Shown one piece after another: positions 51,017 to 58,947 of a stretch of 64,000 nucleotides of DNA. A program made the position numbers and the translations under genes. The notes beneath the pieces were generated by a model. The model did no database searches. It saw only the letters and a program-made list of their open reading frames with translations, and had not been told where the DNA came from. Location of the stretch: positions 1 to 64,000 of the forward strand of contig NZ_AKJE01000058.1 in the NCBI RefSeq assembly GCF_000282495.1, read 5' to 3'. The DNA comes from Pseudomonas sp. GM79. GTDB taxonomy: Bacteria > Pseudomonadota > Gammaproteobacteria > Pseudomonadales > Pseudomonadaceae. Every line of letters starts with the position of its first letter. The first letter of the stretch is position 1.

Positions 51017-52156
51017 ATGGCTGAGAGCGAAAGCGGTCAGGACAAAACAGAAGACCCCACGGAGAAACGTAAAAAGGACTCCCGTGAGAAGGGCGAAATT
51101 GCGCGCTCCAAGGAGCTCAATACCTTGGCGGTCATGCTCGCCGGCGCCGGTGCGCTGCTGATTTTCGGTGGTGCATTGGCGCAGGACATGATGGAACTGA
51201 TGCGGATGAACTTCACGCTGTCGCGGGAAGTGATTCTGGATCAGCGCAACATGGGCACCTTCTTGCTGCACTCGGGACAGATTGCCCTGTTGGCGATTCA
51301 GCCGGTGATGATCACTTTGCTGTTGGCTGCGTTGATCGGCCCGATCTCTCTCGGTGGCTGGCTGTTCGCGGCCGGCTCCATGGCGCCCAAGTTCAGTCGC
51401 ATGAACCCCGGCGCGGGCCTGAAACGGATGTTCTCGGCCAAGTCTTTGGTTGAGCTGCTCAAGGCTCTGGCGAAGTTTTTCATCGTCTTGTTCGTGGCGT
51501 TGGCGGTCCTGTCGTCGGACATCGATGATCTGTTGCGCATCGCCCACGAGCCATTGGACATGGCGATCATTCACAGCTTGCAGGTGGTCGGCTGGAGTAC
51601 CTTGTGGATGGCGTGCGGGCTGATCATCATCGCCGTGGTCGACGTGCCGGTGCAGCTCTGGGAAAGCCACAAGAAGCTGCAGATGACCAAGCAGGAAGTG
51701 CGCGACGAGCACAAGGATCAGGAAGGTAAACCAGAGGTCAAGCAGCGCATTCGCCAGTTGCAACGCGAGATGTCGCAGCGGCGGATGATGGCGGCCATTC
51801 CCGAGGCCGACGTGGTCATCACCAACCCGACTCACTACGCCGTGGCGCTCAAGTACGACCCGGACAAAGGCAATGCGCCGGTGCTGTTGGCCAAGGGTAG
51901 CGATTTCCTTGCCTTGAAAATCCGCGAAATCGCCGTGGCCAATAATGTGCTGCTGCTCGAATCGCCGGCGCTGGCGCGTTCGATCTACTACTCCACCGAG
52001 TTGGAGCAGGAAATTCCCGGCGGGCTGTATCTGGCGGTCGCCCAGGTATTGGCCTACGTCTACCAGATTCGCCAGTACCGCGCCGGCAAGGGCAAGCGTC
52101 CGGATCCGCTCCAGGATGATTTGCCGATTCCACCGGATTTGCGGCGGGATTCTTAA
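51017..52156 (+). CDS. flhB: Flagellar export switch protein FlhB
   Basis: FlhB controls the change from hook-type to filament-type export. The 379-residue protein starts with the conserved charged segment (SGQDKTEDPTEKRKKDSREK), has four membrane segments (about 30-210), and carries the autocleavage motif NPTH at residues 270-273 in VVITNPTHYAVALKY. The cytoplasmic tail ends in a Lys/Arg/Pro-rich stretch. It is the last gene of the fliL operon; a long palindrome follows. Confidence 0.97.
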   Translation: MAESESGQDKTEDPTEKRKKDSREKGEIARSKELNTLAVMLAGAGALLIFGGALAQDMMELMRMNFTLSREVILDQRNMGTFLLHSGQIALLAIQPVMITLLLAALIGPISLGGWLFAAGSMAPKFSRMNPGAGLKRMFSAKSLVELLKALAKFFIVLFVALAVLSSDIDDLLRIAHEPLDMAIIHSLQVVGWSTLWMACGLIIIAVVDVPVQLWESHKKLQMTKQEVRDEHKDQEGKPEVKQRIRQLQREMSQRRMMAAIPEADVVITNPTHYAVALKYDPDKGNAPVLLAKGSDFLALKIREIAVANNVLLLESPALARSIYYSTELEQEIPGGLYLAVAQVLAYVYQIRQYRAGKGKRPDPLQDDLPIPPDLRRDS

Positions 52157-52162
52157 ACGCGG

Positions 52163-52254
52163 AAAGATCGCAGCCTCGTTGCACTCGACAGCTCCTACGC
52201 AGCTCCTGCTTGCGCCCTGTAGGAGCTGTCGAGTGCAACGAGGCTGCGATCTTT
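52163..52254. repeat. Long palindromic REP-like element after flhB
   Basis: A 36-base inverted repeat: AAAGATCGCAGCCTCGTTGC continuing to GACAGCTCCTAC (52163-52198) faces its exact complement at 52219-52254. It shares the GATCGCAGCC and GCTCCTAC ends with the element after fliJ, but the middle differs, with compensating changes on both arms, so the hairpin itself appears to be conserved. Confidence 0.85.
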
Positions 52255-52302
52255 TGATCTTCCGCACTTGAAAGCACCTCTATTCCAAACCCCGGCAAAA
52301 GT

Positions 52303-52318
52303 TGGAAGGCTTCTTGCA
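52303..52318 (+). promoter_or_regulatory. Sigma-54 promoter of flhA-flhF-fleN-fliA
   Basis: TGGAAGGCTTCTTGCA has the -24 GG and -12 GC with exact 10-base spacing and a TTGCA box, 62 bases before flhA. The -24 side is less ideal (TGGAA rather than TGGCA). Confidence 0.75.
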
Positions 52319-52379
52319 ATAGCCGCCCTGCGCCTGCTTCAGGCGTCAAAGATTTGCTTCAAAGGAACGGGGAAAACCG

Positions 52380-54509
52380 GTGGATCGCTCTCAGTTAATC
52401 AACACTGCACGCACAAACGTTGCCGACCTCAGTCGGGGCAATCTGGGCGTGCCGCTGTTGCTGCTGGTCATGCTGGCCATGATGATGTTGCCGGTGCCGC
52501 CGTTCCTGCTGGACGTGTTTTTCACGTTCAACATTGCCTTGTCCATCGTCGTATTGCTGGTCTGCGTGTACGCCTTGCGACCGCTGGATTTTGCCGTGTT
52601 CCCGACCATTCTGCTGGTGGCGACGTTGTTGCGACTGGCGCTGAACGTGGCCTCGACACGGGTGGTGATGCTCCACGGTCAGGATGGTCATGCCGCCGCC
52701 GGTAAGGTGATCCAGGCCTTCGGTGAAGTAGTGATCGGCGGTAACTACGTGGTTGGTATCGTGGTCTTCGCGATTTTGATGATCATCAACTTCGTCGTAG
52801 TGACCAAGGGTGCCGGGCGGATTTCCGAGGTGAGCGCGCGTTTTACCCTCGATGCGATGCCCGGCAAACAGATGGCCATCGATGCCGACTTGAACGCCGG
52901 CCTGATCGATCAGAACCAGGCGAAACTGCGCCGGATGGAAGTGGCTCAGGAGGCCGAGTTCTACGGTTCGATGGACGGTGCCAGCAAGTTCGTGCGCGGT
53001 GACGCTATCGCCGGGCTGCTGATTCTGTTCATCAACCTGATCGGCGGCATGGCAGTCGGTATCTTCCAGCACGGCATGACCTTTGGCGATGCCGGTCGGG
53101 TGTACGCCTTGTTGACCATCGGTGACGGTTTGGTGGCGCAATTGCCATCACTGCTGTTGTCGACTGCCGCCGCGATCATGGTGACCCGGGCTTCCGGCTC
53201 GGAAGACATGGGCAAGCAGATCAATCGTCAGATGTTCGCCTCGCCGAAAGCCTTGGCAGTAGCCGCTGGCTTGATGGCGGTGATGGGCCTGGTGCCAGGC
53301 ATGCCGCATTTTTCCTTTCTGAGCATGGCAGCCCTGGCGGCCGGCGGCGCTTACCTGTTCTGGAAGAAGCAGAACACGGTCAAGGTTCAGGCCCTGCAAG
53401 AGGTCAAGCGTCAGCAGGAGCTGCTGCCATCGCCGGCCCGCGCCCAGGAAACCAAGGAGCTTGGCTGGGATGACGTGACCCCGATCGACATGATTGGCCT
53501 CGAAGTCGGCTACCGCCTGATCCCGCTGGTGGATCGCAACCAGGGTGGTCAGTTGCTGGCACGGATCAAGGGTGTGCGTAAAAAGCTCTCCCAGGACCTG
53601 GGTTTCCTGATGCCGACGGTGCATATCCGTGACAACCTCGACCTGGCGCCAAGCGCCTACCGCCTGACCCTGATGGGCGTGATCCTGGCCGAGGCCGAGA
53701 TTTACCCGGACCGCGAACTGGCGATCAACCCGGGGCAGGTCTACGGCACGCTCAACGGCATTACCGCCAAAGATCCGGCTTTTGGTCTGGAGGCGGTCTG
53801 GATCGAAATCAGCCAGCGTGCCCAGGCGCAATCCCTCGGCTACACCGTGGTCGACGCCAGTACAGTCGTGGCAACCCACTTGAACCAGATTTTGTACAAG
53901 CACTCCAGCGAGCTGATCGGCCACGAAGAAGTCCAGCAACTCATGCAATTGCTGGCCAAAAGCTCACCGAAGCTGGCTGAAGAGCTGGTGCCGGGGGTGG
54001 TTTCGCTGTCGCAGCTGCTCAAGGTCTTGCAAGCATTGCTGGCCGAACAGGTGCCGGTACGGGACATTCGCAGCATCGCCGAAGCCATCGCGAACAACGC
54101 CGCCAAGAGTCAAGATACTGCCGCTTTGGTGGCTGCGGTGCGCGTCGGCGTATCCCGTGCAATCGTGCAAAGCATTGTAGGCACTGAGTCGCAGCTGCCT
54201 GTGATCACCTTGGAGCCAAGGTTGGAACAAATATTGCTCAATAGTCTTCAGAAGGCAGGACAAGGCTCGGAAGAGGGCGTTCTGCTGGAGCCAAGCATGG
54301 CAGAGAAACTGCAACGTTCGTTGATCGAAGCGGCGCAGCGTCAGGAAATGCAAGGTCAACCGGTGATTCTGCTGGTGGCCGGTCCGGTTCGCGCGATGCT
54401 CTCGCGATTCGGCCGACTGGCAGTCCCGGGTTTGCATGTGTTGGCTTATCAGGAAATCCCTGACAACAAGCAAGTGACCATTGTTGCGACAGTAGGGCCC
54501 AACGGCTGA
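52380..54509 (+). CDS. flhA: Flagellar export gate protein FlhA
   Basis: FlhA is the large export-gate subunit that uses the proton motive force. The 709-residue protein has an N-terminal membrane half of about eight helices (about 20-330), including RFTLDAMPGKQMAIDADLNAG in the conserved FHIPEP-type loop, and a C-terminal cytoplasmic half with chaperone-docking domains (about 345-709). The start is GTG 52380, with GGGGAAAACCGG upstream. It leads an operon with flhF, fleN and fliA. Confidence 0.97.
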   Translation: MDRSQLINTARTNVADLSRGNLGVPLLLLVMLAMMMLPVPPFLLDVFFTFNIALSIVVLLVCVYALRPLDFAVFPTILLVATLLRLALNVASTRVVMLHGQDGHAAAGKVIQAFGEVVIGGNYVVGIVVFAILMIINFVVVTKGAGRISEVSARFTLDAMPGKQMAIDADLNAGLIDQNQAKLRRMEVAQEAEFYGSMDGASKFVRGDAIAGLLILFINLIGGMAVGIFQHGMTFGDAGRVYALLTIGDGLVAQLPSLLLSTAAAIMVTRASGSEDMGKQINRQMFASPKALAVAAGLMAVMGLVPGMPHFSFLSMAALAAGGAYLFWKKQNTVKVQALQEVKRQQELLPSPARAQETKELGWDDVTPIDMIGLEVGYRLIPLVDRNQGGQLLARIKGVRKKLSQDLGFLMPTVHIRDNLDLAPSAYRLTLMGVILAEAEIYPDRELAINPGQVYGTLNGITAKDPAFGLEAVWIEISQRAQAQSLGYTVVDASTVVATHLNQILYKHSSELIGHEEVQQLMQLLAKSSPKLAEELVPGVVSLSQLLKVLQALLAEQVPVRDIRSIAEAIANNAAKSQDTAALVAAVRVGVSRAIVQSIVGTESQLPVITLEPRLEQILLNSLQKAGQGSEEGVLLEPSMAEKLQRSLIEAAQRQEMQGQPVILLVAGPVRAMLSRFGRLAVPGLHVLAYQEIPDNKQVTIVATVGPNG

Positions 54510-54520
54510 GGTAGTGGTTT

Positions 54521-55849
54521 ATGCAAGTTAAGCGTTTTTTCGCCGCCGATATGCGTCAGGCCATGAAACTGGTTCGTGATGAGCTGGGCGCTGATGCCGC
54601 CATCATTGGCAATCGCCGGATTGCCGGCGGTGTCGAGCTGACGGCCGCCCTGGATTACAAATTGTCGGCGCTGGCCCCGCGTGTTCCGAACATGGAACTC
54701 GAGGACGAGCTGCGCAAGACCCAGTCGCGGATCGTTACCGCCCAGGCCGAACTGAGCCTGCGTGGCGATGGCGAGAGCGACAACAGCACCAATCGCCAAT
54801 TGTTTGCCGGCCTGCCGCTGACCGCCGCCGAGCCGCTGATCGAACCGACTTACGCTGAACCTCGTCGTGCTGCACCAGCCCCCGCGGCAGCCTCCGGTGG
54901 AGTTGACCCGCGAGCCTTCGATTCGATGCGTTTCGAACTCAACAGCCTGCGTGAACTGATGGAAGTTCAACTCGGCTCGCTGGCCTGGAATCAGCTGCAA
55001 GGCAGCCGTCCGGCCCAGGCCAACCTCTGGCGTCGCCTGCAGCGCATCGGCCTGTCCGGCCCGTTGTCGCGCGATCTGCTGGCACTGATTACCGATATTG
55101 AAGAACCCCGTCAGGCCTGGCGCATGTTGCTTGCGCACCTGGCGCGGATGATCGCCACTCCGGAAGTCGAGCCGTTGGAAGAGGGTGGTGTGATTGCCAT
55201 GGTTGGTCCGGCAGGCATGGGCAAGACCACCACGCTGGCCAAGCTCGCAGCCCGTTATGTGCTCAAGTACGGCGCGCAAAACATTGCGCTGGTGAGCATG
55301 GACAGCTATCGCATCGGCGCTCAGGAACAGCTCAAAACCCTGGGCCGCATCCTCAACGTGTCGGTCACCCACGTCGACCCGGGTCAATCGCTGGTGCAGG
55401 CGCTGGAGCCTTTGCTGCGCAAACGCGTGGTGCTGATCGATACCGCTGGCCTTCAGGCCAGCGACCCGGCATTGCGCATGCAGCTCGAAAGCCTGGCTGG
55501 ACGTGGCATCAAATCAAAAAATTATCTGGTCTTGGCAACCACTAGCCAGAAACAGGTTCTAACTGCCGCTTATCACAGTTACAAACGTTGCGGCCTCGCC
55601 GGCTGCATCCTGACTAAACTGGATGAAACGGCAAGTCTGGGCGAGGTGTTGAGCCTGGCTATCAGCCATGAGTTGCCGGTGGCTTACCTGACCGATGGTC
55701 CGCGGATTCCGGATGATTTGCATCTGCCGCGTCGTCATCAGTTGGTCAGCCGCGCCGTCAGCGTACAAATGCAGGAAGAACCCAGCGAAGAAGCCATGGC
55801 TGACATGTTCGCTGATATTTACCACAGCCCGACCAAGCAGGTTGGCTGA
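54521..55849 (+). CDS. flhF: Signal recognition particle-like GTPase FlhF
   Basis: FlhF marks the cell pole where the flagellum is built. The 442-residue protein has a basic N-terminal B domain (MQVKRFFAADMRQAMKLVRDELG), a variable linker, and the NG GTPase domain with G1 GPAGMGKTTTLAKLA (about 228-242), the G3 region VVLIDTAGLQASD and G4 LTKLDETASLG. ATG 54521 lies 11 bases after flhA. It is followed, after a 116-base gap, by fleN, its partner in setting flagellum number. Confidence 0.96.
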   Translation: MQVKRFFAADMRQAMKLVRDELGADAAIIGNRRIAGGVELTAALDYKLSALAPRVPNMELEDELRKTQSRIVTAQAELSLRGDGESDNSTNRQLFAGLPLTAAEPLIEPTYAEPRRAAPAPAAASGGVDPRAFDSMRFELNSLRELMEVQLGSLAWNQLQGSRPAQANLWRRLQRIGLSGPLSRDLLALITDIEEPRQAWRMLLAHLARMIATPEVEPLEEGGVIAMVGPAGMGKTTTLAKLAARYVLKYGAQNIALVSMDSYRIGAQEQLKTLGRILNVSVTHVDPGQSLVQALEPLLRKRVVLIDTAGLQASDPALRMQLESLAGRGIKSKNYLVLATTSQKQVLTAAYHSYKRCGLAGCILTKLDETASLGEVLSLAISHELPVAYLTDGPRIPDDLHLPRRHQLVSRAVSVQMQEEPSEEAMADMFADIYHSPTKQVG

Positions 55850-55965
55850 GGTACTAATGAACAGTTTTTGTACCTACATCGATGGTCTGCCATGCATTGT
55901 TCCGTTGATGAACGCGCAGCCAGTAATGTGGCCTCCGTCTAAGTAAGACAAGGTAAAGAAATAAC

Positions 55966-56796
55966 ATGGGCAGCATGCATCCCGTACAGGTGATCGCGGT
56001 GACCGGCGGCAAAGGTGGCGTCGGGAAGACTAACGTGTCAGTGAACTTGTCCCTGGCTCTAGCTGAGCTCGGCCGGCGCGTCATGCTGCTGGATGCCGAT
56101 CTGGGACTGGCGAACGTCGACGTCCTGCTGGGACTGACACCCAAACGCACCTTGGCCGACGTGATCGAAGGCCGCTGTGAGCTGCGCGACGTACTGTTGC
56201 AAGGGCCCGGCGGCATCCGCATCGTCCCGGCGGCGTCCGGCACCCAGAGCATGGTTCATTTGAGCCCGGCCCAGCATGCCGGCCTGATCCAGGCCTTCAG
56301 CGACATCGGCGACAACCTCGACGTATTGGTGATCGACACCGCTGCGGGGATTGGTGACTCGGTAGTCAGTTTCGTTCGTGCAGCCCAGGAAGTGCTGCTG
56401 GTGGTGTGCGATGAGCCGACCTCAATTACCGACGCCTACGCGCTGATCAAATTGTTGAATCGCGACTACGGCATGAACCGCTTCCGCGTCCTGGCCAACA
56501 TGGCGCAGAGTCCACAGGAAGGCCGCAATCTGTTCGCCAAGTTGACCAAGGTCACGGATCGTTTCCTCGACGTCGCCTTACAATACGTCGGTGCCGTGCC
56601 TTACGACGAAAGCGTGCGCAAGGCCGTGCAGAAGCAGCGTGCTGTCTACGAAGCCTTCCCGCGTTCCAAGTGCGCCCTGGCGTTCAAGGCCATTGCGCAG
56701 AAGGTCGATACCTGGCCACTGCCGGCCAACCCGCGCGGGCACCTGGAGTTTTTCGTCGAGCGCCTCGTGCAACAGACCGCAGGACCCGTCCTATGA
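55966..56796 (+). CDS. fleN: Flagellar number regulator FleN (FlhG), MinD-like ATPase
   Basis: FleN restrains FleQ and keeps flagella to one or a few. The 276-residue MinD/ParA-like protein has the deviant Walker A motif TGGKGGVGKTNVSVNLSLAL (about 13-32), LLDADLGLANVDVLLGL and VIDTAAGIGDSVVSF. ATG 55966 is preceded by a weak Shine-Dalgarno (AAGAAAT). Its stop overlaps the fliA start by four bases, so sigma-28 translation is coupled to FleN. Confidence 0.96.
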   Translation: MGSMHPVQVIAVTGGKGGVGKTNVSVNLSLALAELGRRVMLLDADLGLANVDVLLGLTPKRTLADVIEGRCELRDVLLQGPGGIRIVPAASGTQSMVHLSPAQHAGLIQAFSDIGDNLDVLVIDTAAGIGDSVVSFVRAAQEVLLVVCDEPTSITDAYALIKLLNRDYGMNRFRVLANMAQSPQEGRNLFAKLTKVTDRFLDVALQYVGAVPYDESVRKAVQKQRAVYEAFPRSKCALAFKAIAQKVDTWPLPANPRGHLEFFVERLVQQTAGPVL

Positions 56797-57533
56797 CAGC
56801 CAGTGGTTACAACCTCTACAAGAAGTCGGCACGTGACGCGCAGTACGAGCTGATCGAGCGTTACGCGCCACTGGTCAAACGCATTGCCTATCACTTGCTG
56901 GCGCGTTTGCCAGCCAGTGTCCAGGTCGAAGACCTGATCCAGGCCGGGATGATCGGCCTGCTTGAAGTATCAACCAAATACGACGCCAGCAAAGGCGCGA
57001 GCTTCGAGACGTACGCGGGCATTCGAATCCGCGGCGCGATGCTCGATGAAGTGCGCAAGGGGGACTGGGCGCCACGTTCGGTTCACCGCAATACCCGCAT
57101 GGTCAGCGACGCAATTCGCTCGATTGAAGCTAAAACCGGCCGTGACGCTAAAGATCACGAAGTTGCGGCCGAACTCCAATTGAGTCTCGACGATTATTAC
57201 GGGATTTTGAACGACACCCTCGGTAGCCGGTTATTCAGTTTCGACGATCTGTTGCAGGACGGCGAACACGAAGGGCTGCACGAGGATGGCGCCAGTGCTC
57301 ATCTCGAGCCGTCGCGCGATCTGGAAGATGAACGCTTCCAGGCGGCGCTGGCGGACGCGATTGCCAATTTGCCGGAGCGTGAGCGACTGGTGTTGGCGCT
57401 GTACTACGACGAAGAGTTGAATCTCAAGGAAATCGGTGAGGTCCTGGGGGTCAGCGAATCGCGGGTCAGCCAGTTACACAGCCAGTGCGCGGCCCGTTTG
57501 CGGGGGCGTTTGGGGGAGTGGCGAGCGCGCTGA
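56793..57533 (+). CDS. fliA: Flagellar sigma factor sigma-28 FliA
   Basis: FliA directs late flagellar genes such as fliC. The 246-residue protein has sigma region 2 (LVKRIAYHLLARLPASVQVEDLIQAGMIGLLEVS in part; the helices that bind core and the -10), region 3 (RDAKDHEVAAELQLSLDDYYGI) and region 4 HTH (NLPERERLVLALYYDEELNLKEIGEVLGVSESRVSQL segment near 190-235). ATG 56793 overlaps fleN by four bases; the frame is open upstream, but inside fleN. Confidence 0.97.
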   Translation: MTASGYNLYKKSARDAQYELIERYAPLVKRIAYHLLARLPASVQVEDLIQAGMIGLLEVSTKYDASKGASFETYAGIRIRGAMLDEVRKGDWAPRSVHRNTRMVSDAIRSIEAKTGRDAKDHEVAAELQLSLDDYYGILNDTLGSRLFSFDDLLQDGEHEGLHEDGASAHLEPSRDLEDERFQAALADAIANLPERERLVLALYYDEELNLKEIGEVLGVSESRVSQLHSQCAARLRGRLGEWRAR

Positions 57534-57536
57534 CAG

Positions 57537-57554
57537 GCAGTGTGGGGACACTGC
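57537..57554 (+). other. Small perfect hairpin after fliA
   Basis: GCAGTGT (57537-57543) and ACACTGC (57548-57554) form a 7-bp stem with a GGGG loop just after the fliA stop. No T tract follows, so its role as a terminator is doubtful. Confidence 0.4.
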
Positions 57555-57607
57555 GAACGAGGTGGGTACGGCATTTTGCTGCATCGACCACGGCCCGTTG
57601 TAATCCA

Positions 57608-57634
57608 TACAACTGTTGAGTGTTACGCCGAATT
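57608..57634 (+). promoter_or_regulatory. Weak sigma-28-like promoter before cheY
   Basis: TACAACTG at 57608-57615, an 11-base spacer and GCCGAATT at 57627-57634 resemble TAAAGTTT-N11-GCCGATAA with the same spacing as the fliC promoter. Several bases deviate. Late expression of chemotaxis genes from FliA makes it plausible. Confidence 0.4.
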
Positions 57635-57689
57635 GATTGAACGGCGCGTTCAGGTGCTGCGCGCGTTTTAAGACTGCTTGGAGGTCGAA

Positions 57690-58073
57690 TTGGACAAGAA
57701 TATGAAAATCCTCATCGTTGATGACTTCTCAACGATGCGGCGGATCATAAAAAACCTGTTGCGTGACCTTGGGTTCACCAACACGGTCGAGGCGGATGAC
57801 GGTATTACCGCGATTCCGGTCCTCAACAGCGGGAGCATCGACTTTCTGGTGACGGACTGGAACATGCCCGGCATGACCGGTATTGATCTGCTGCGCCACG
57901 TGCGTGCCGATGAAAAACTCAAACACCTGCCGGTGTTGATGGTCACGGCCGAAGCCAAGCGCGAGCAAATCATCGAAGCCGCTCAGGCGGGCGTGAACGG
58001 CTATGTGGTCAAGCCATTCACGGCTCAAGCGTTGAAAGACAAGATTGAAAAGATCTTCGAACGCATCGGTTGA
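57690..58073 (+). CDS. cheY: Chemotaxis response regulator CheY
   Basis: CheY carries the signal from CheA to the FliM switch. It is a single receiver domain with MKILIVDDFSTMRRIIKNLL, the phosphorylated Asp in DFLVTDWNMPGM and the Lys in NGYVVKPFTAQA. The start is uncertain: GGAGG at 57680-57684 is ideally placed (5 bases) for TTG 57690, giving 127 residues, while ATG 57702 gives the common family N-terminus with 123 residues but sits 17 bases from the Shine-Dalgarno. TTG 57678 is unlikely because it overlaps the Shine-Dalgarno. Confidence 0.95.
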   Translation: MDKNMKILIVDDFSTMRRIIKNLLRDLGFTNTVEADDGITAIPVLNSGSIDFLVTDWNMPGMTGIDLLRHVRADEKLKHLPVLMVTAEAKREQIIEAAQAGVNGYVVKPFTAQALKDKIEKIFERIG

Positions 58074-58103
58074 TGTGCAAAGCCAGTCCGTCACGGGGGA
58101 GCT

Positions 58104-58892
58104 ATGGAGCATAACGAATCTTCACAGGGCGATTTTGAGTCGACCCTGAAAAAACACGCGGTCGAACTGGTCGAAAGCCTTGAAAAAGGCAGGTTCGGCG
58201 ACGCTGTGCAACTGATCCATGAGCTCAACCAGACCCGTGACCGCGGCCTGTATCAGGAAGTGGGCAAGCTCACCCGCGAGCTGCATAGCGCGATCGTCAA
58301 TTTCCAGATTGACCCGCACATGCCGCAAGCCGAGGAAGTGTCTCAGATCACGGATGCCACCGAGCGCCTGGGTTATGTGGTCAAGCTGACCGAGGCCGCG
58401 GCCAACCGCACCATGGACCTGGTGGAAAACGCCACGCCGCTGATCAACAGCCTGAGCGACGAAGCTCAGGCGCTGAGCACGGATTGGGGACGGTTCATGC
58501 GTCGCGAAGTCGGGGCCGAAGAGTTCCGCGAGCTGGCCCGGCGGGTCGACGGTTTCCTGACCCGCAGCAGTGAAGACAACCGCGTCGTGTCGAGCAACCT
58601 CAACGACATTCTGCTGGCCCAGGATTACCAGGACCTCACCGGTCAGGTGATCAAGCGCGTGACCCAGTTGGTCACCGAAGTTGAAAGCAACCTGCTCAAG
58701 CTCGTGCTCATGGCCAGTCAGGTCGACCGCTTTGCGGGCATCGAACATGACCGTGAAGCGATGCTGGCTGAAAAAGATCCGCAAAAACATCTCTCTCAGG
58801 GTGAAGGTCCGCAGATTCATGCCGATAAAAGAGAAGACGTTGTGTCCGGTCAGGACGATGTGGACGATTTGTTATCCAGCCTAGGATTTTAG
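58104..58892 (+). CDS. cheZ: CheY phosphatase CheZ
   Basis: CheZ removes phosphate from CheY to end the signal. The 262-residue helical protein has the conserved active-site region LLAQDYQDLTGQVIKRV, in which the Gln and Asp of the QDYQD segment act on CheY-P, and the C-terminal CheY-binding peptide DDVDDLLSSLGF. ATG 58104 has GGGGGAG upstream. It is separated from cheA by an unusual T-rich spacer. Confidence 0.96.
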   Translation: MEHNESSQGDFESTLKKHAVELVESLEKGRFGDAVQLIHELNQTRDRGLYQEVGKLTRELHSAIVNFQIDPHMPQAEEVSQITDATERLGYVVKLTEAAANRTMDLVENATPLINSLSDEAQALSTDWGRFMRREVGAEEFRELARRVDGFLTRSSEDNRVVSSNLNDILLAQDYQDLTGQVIKRVTQLVTEVESNLLKLVLMASQVDRFAGIEHDREAMLAEKDPQKHLSQGEGPQIHADKREDVVSGQDDVDDLLSSLGF

Positions 58893-58935
58893 AGTTTTAG
58901 CATTTTAGGTTTTTTAGGTTTTTAGACCTTTAGGA
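58887..58935 (+). repeat. TTTAG-repeat spacer between cheZ and cheA
   Basis: The 55-base gap, including the cheZ stop, holds six TTTAG units at spacings of about 7-10 bases in a T-rich tract unlike the GC-rich surroundings. The last unit runs into the Shine-Dalgarno TAGGAG of cheA. No clear hairpin is present. Confidence 0.6.
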
Positions 58936-58947
58936 GCACCCCCCTTA

